Assembly (NCBI GenBank): GCA_900548585.1
Contig: URLI01000004.1
Span: 1 to 64,000 of the forward strand
Direction of reading: 5' to 3'
DNA from: an uncultured Prevotella sp.
Lineage (GTDB): Bacteria > Bacteroidota > Bacteroidia > Bacteroidales > Bacteroidaceae
Length of the DNA stretch: 64,000 nucleotides
Each line of letters opens with the position of its first letter. The stretch's first letter is position 1. Made by a program: the position numbers and the translations under genes. This document shows, one piece after another, positions 63,957 through 64,000 of this stretch. The notes below the pieces were generated by a model. It was given only the letters and a program-made list of their open reading frames with translations. It ran no database searches and was not told the DNA's origin.

Positions 63957-64000
63957 ATGAATCCTCTATATGTGTACCTGCAATTCATCCTGTTCGTTGT
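63957..64000 (+). CDS. Start of a gene at the right edge (partial)
   Basis: The last 44 bases open a frame from ATG that begins MNPLYVYLQFILFVV, a hydrophobic start typical of a membrane or signal-peptide protein. Only 14 codons are visible, so the gene is uncertain. Confidence 0.35.
   Translation, partial: MNPLYVYLQFILFV

Overview
The window reads as a chromosomal segment of a Bacteroidales bacterium, most likely a Prevotellaceae member; the genus is not proven. Evidence for this: many genes have the phylum-type promoter (TTTG, 19-20 bases, TAnnTTTG) instead of a sigma-70 promoter. The window also holds a serine palmitoyltransferase (bacterial sphingolipids), DUF4494 and DUF4827 proteins, a PF14905 outer-membrane barrel, the order HU / AURKAIP1-like peptide / RNase G, and HcpR-Hcp. 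Most of the DNA is GC-balanced housekeeping sequence. AT-richer accessory patches lie near 0.4-2.0, 16.9-18.2, 40.6-41.7 and 58.3-61.3 kb. No rRNA, prophage, insertion sequence or CRISPR array was seen; there is one tRNA (Lys, CUU).

Layout. 0-2.4 kb: edge gene, a palindromic promoter, a structured leader before a secreted protein, tRNA-Lys. 2.4-9.2 kb: malic enzyme (maeB), a repeat-rich 800-base gap, spt, lipid kinase, YggS, DUF4494. 9.4-13.5 kb: YARHG protein, LolC/E-like permease, long-chain acyl-CoA synthetase. 13.7-16.8 kb: three-subunit proton-translocating transhydrogenase. 16.9-20 kb: GIY-YIG/DUF4357 protein and a fused lipoate ligase-lipoyl synthase. 20.3-24 kb: etfB-etfA-acyl-CoA dehydrogenase operon. 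24.3-29.3 kb: DUF4827 lipoprotein, glmM, menA, HD-domain protein, small membrane protein, RluA-type pseudouridine synthase. 29.7-33.2 kb: transketolase, rpiB, secreted protein. 33.4-36.5 kb: HU, tiny basic peptide, RNase G, guanine deaminase, rubredoxin. 36.7-40.6 kb: MFS transporter, HAD phosphatase, AlaX, 59-residue winged-helix-like protein, SDR. 41.7-46.5 kb: GH13 enzyme, fabD, ligA. 46.7-53.4 kb: ptb-buk, trmD, patatin, aminopeptidase P, secreted C1 peptidase. 53.7-58.2 kb: recJ-recQ and acyl-ACP thioesterase. 58.4-61 kb: secreted small peptide coupled to an outer-membrane barrel. 61.3-64 kb: hcp/hcpR and the edge of another gene.

Together the metabolic genes describe an anaerobe that generates NADPH (malic enzyme, transhydrogenase), runs electron-transfer-flavoprotein acyl-CoA chemistry, has phosphotransbutyrylase and butyrate kinase, makes menaquinone and lipoylated enzymes, and detoxifies nitrogen oxides through Hcp under HcpR.

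The most unusual content is intergenic. A 22-bp repeat with a near-palindromic core occurs as exactly four head-to-tail copies at three separate loci. A second family of imperfect palindromes clusters in 40.7-41.6 kb. Longer repeats flank or neighbour one of the arrays. Other points worth following are the LplA-LipA fusion, the peptide/barrel gene pair, a palindromic back-to-back promoter between menA and the HD gene, a crossing-helix RNA leader at 0.78-0.93 kb, and a class II-positioned operator at hcp. Coordinates and motifs were read by eye; no database or folding program was run.
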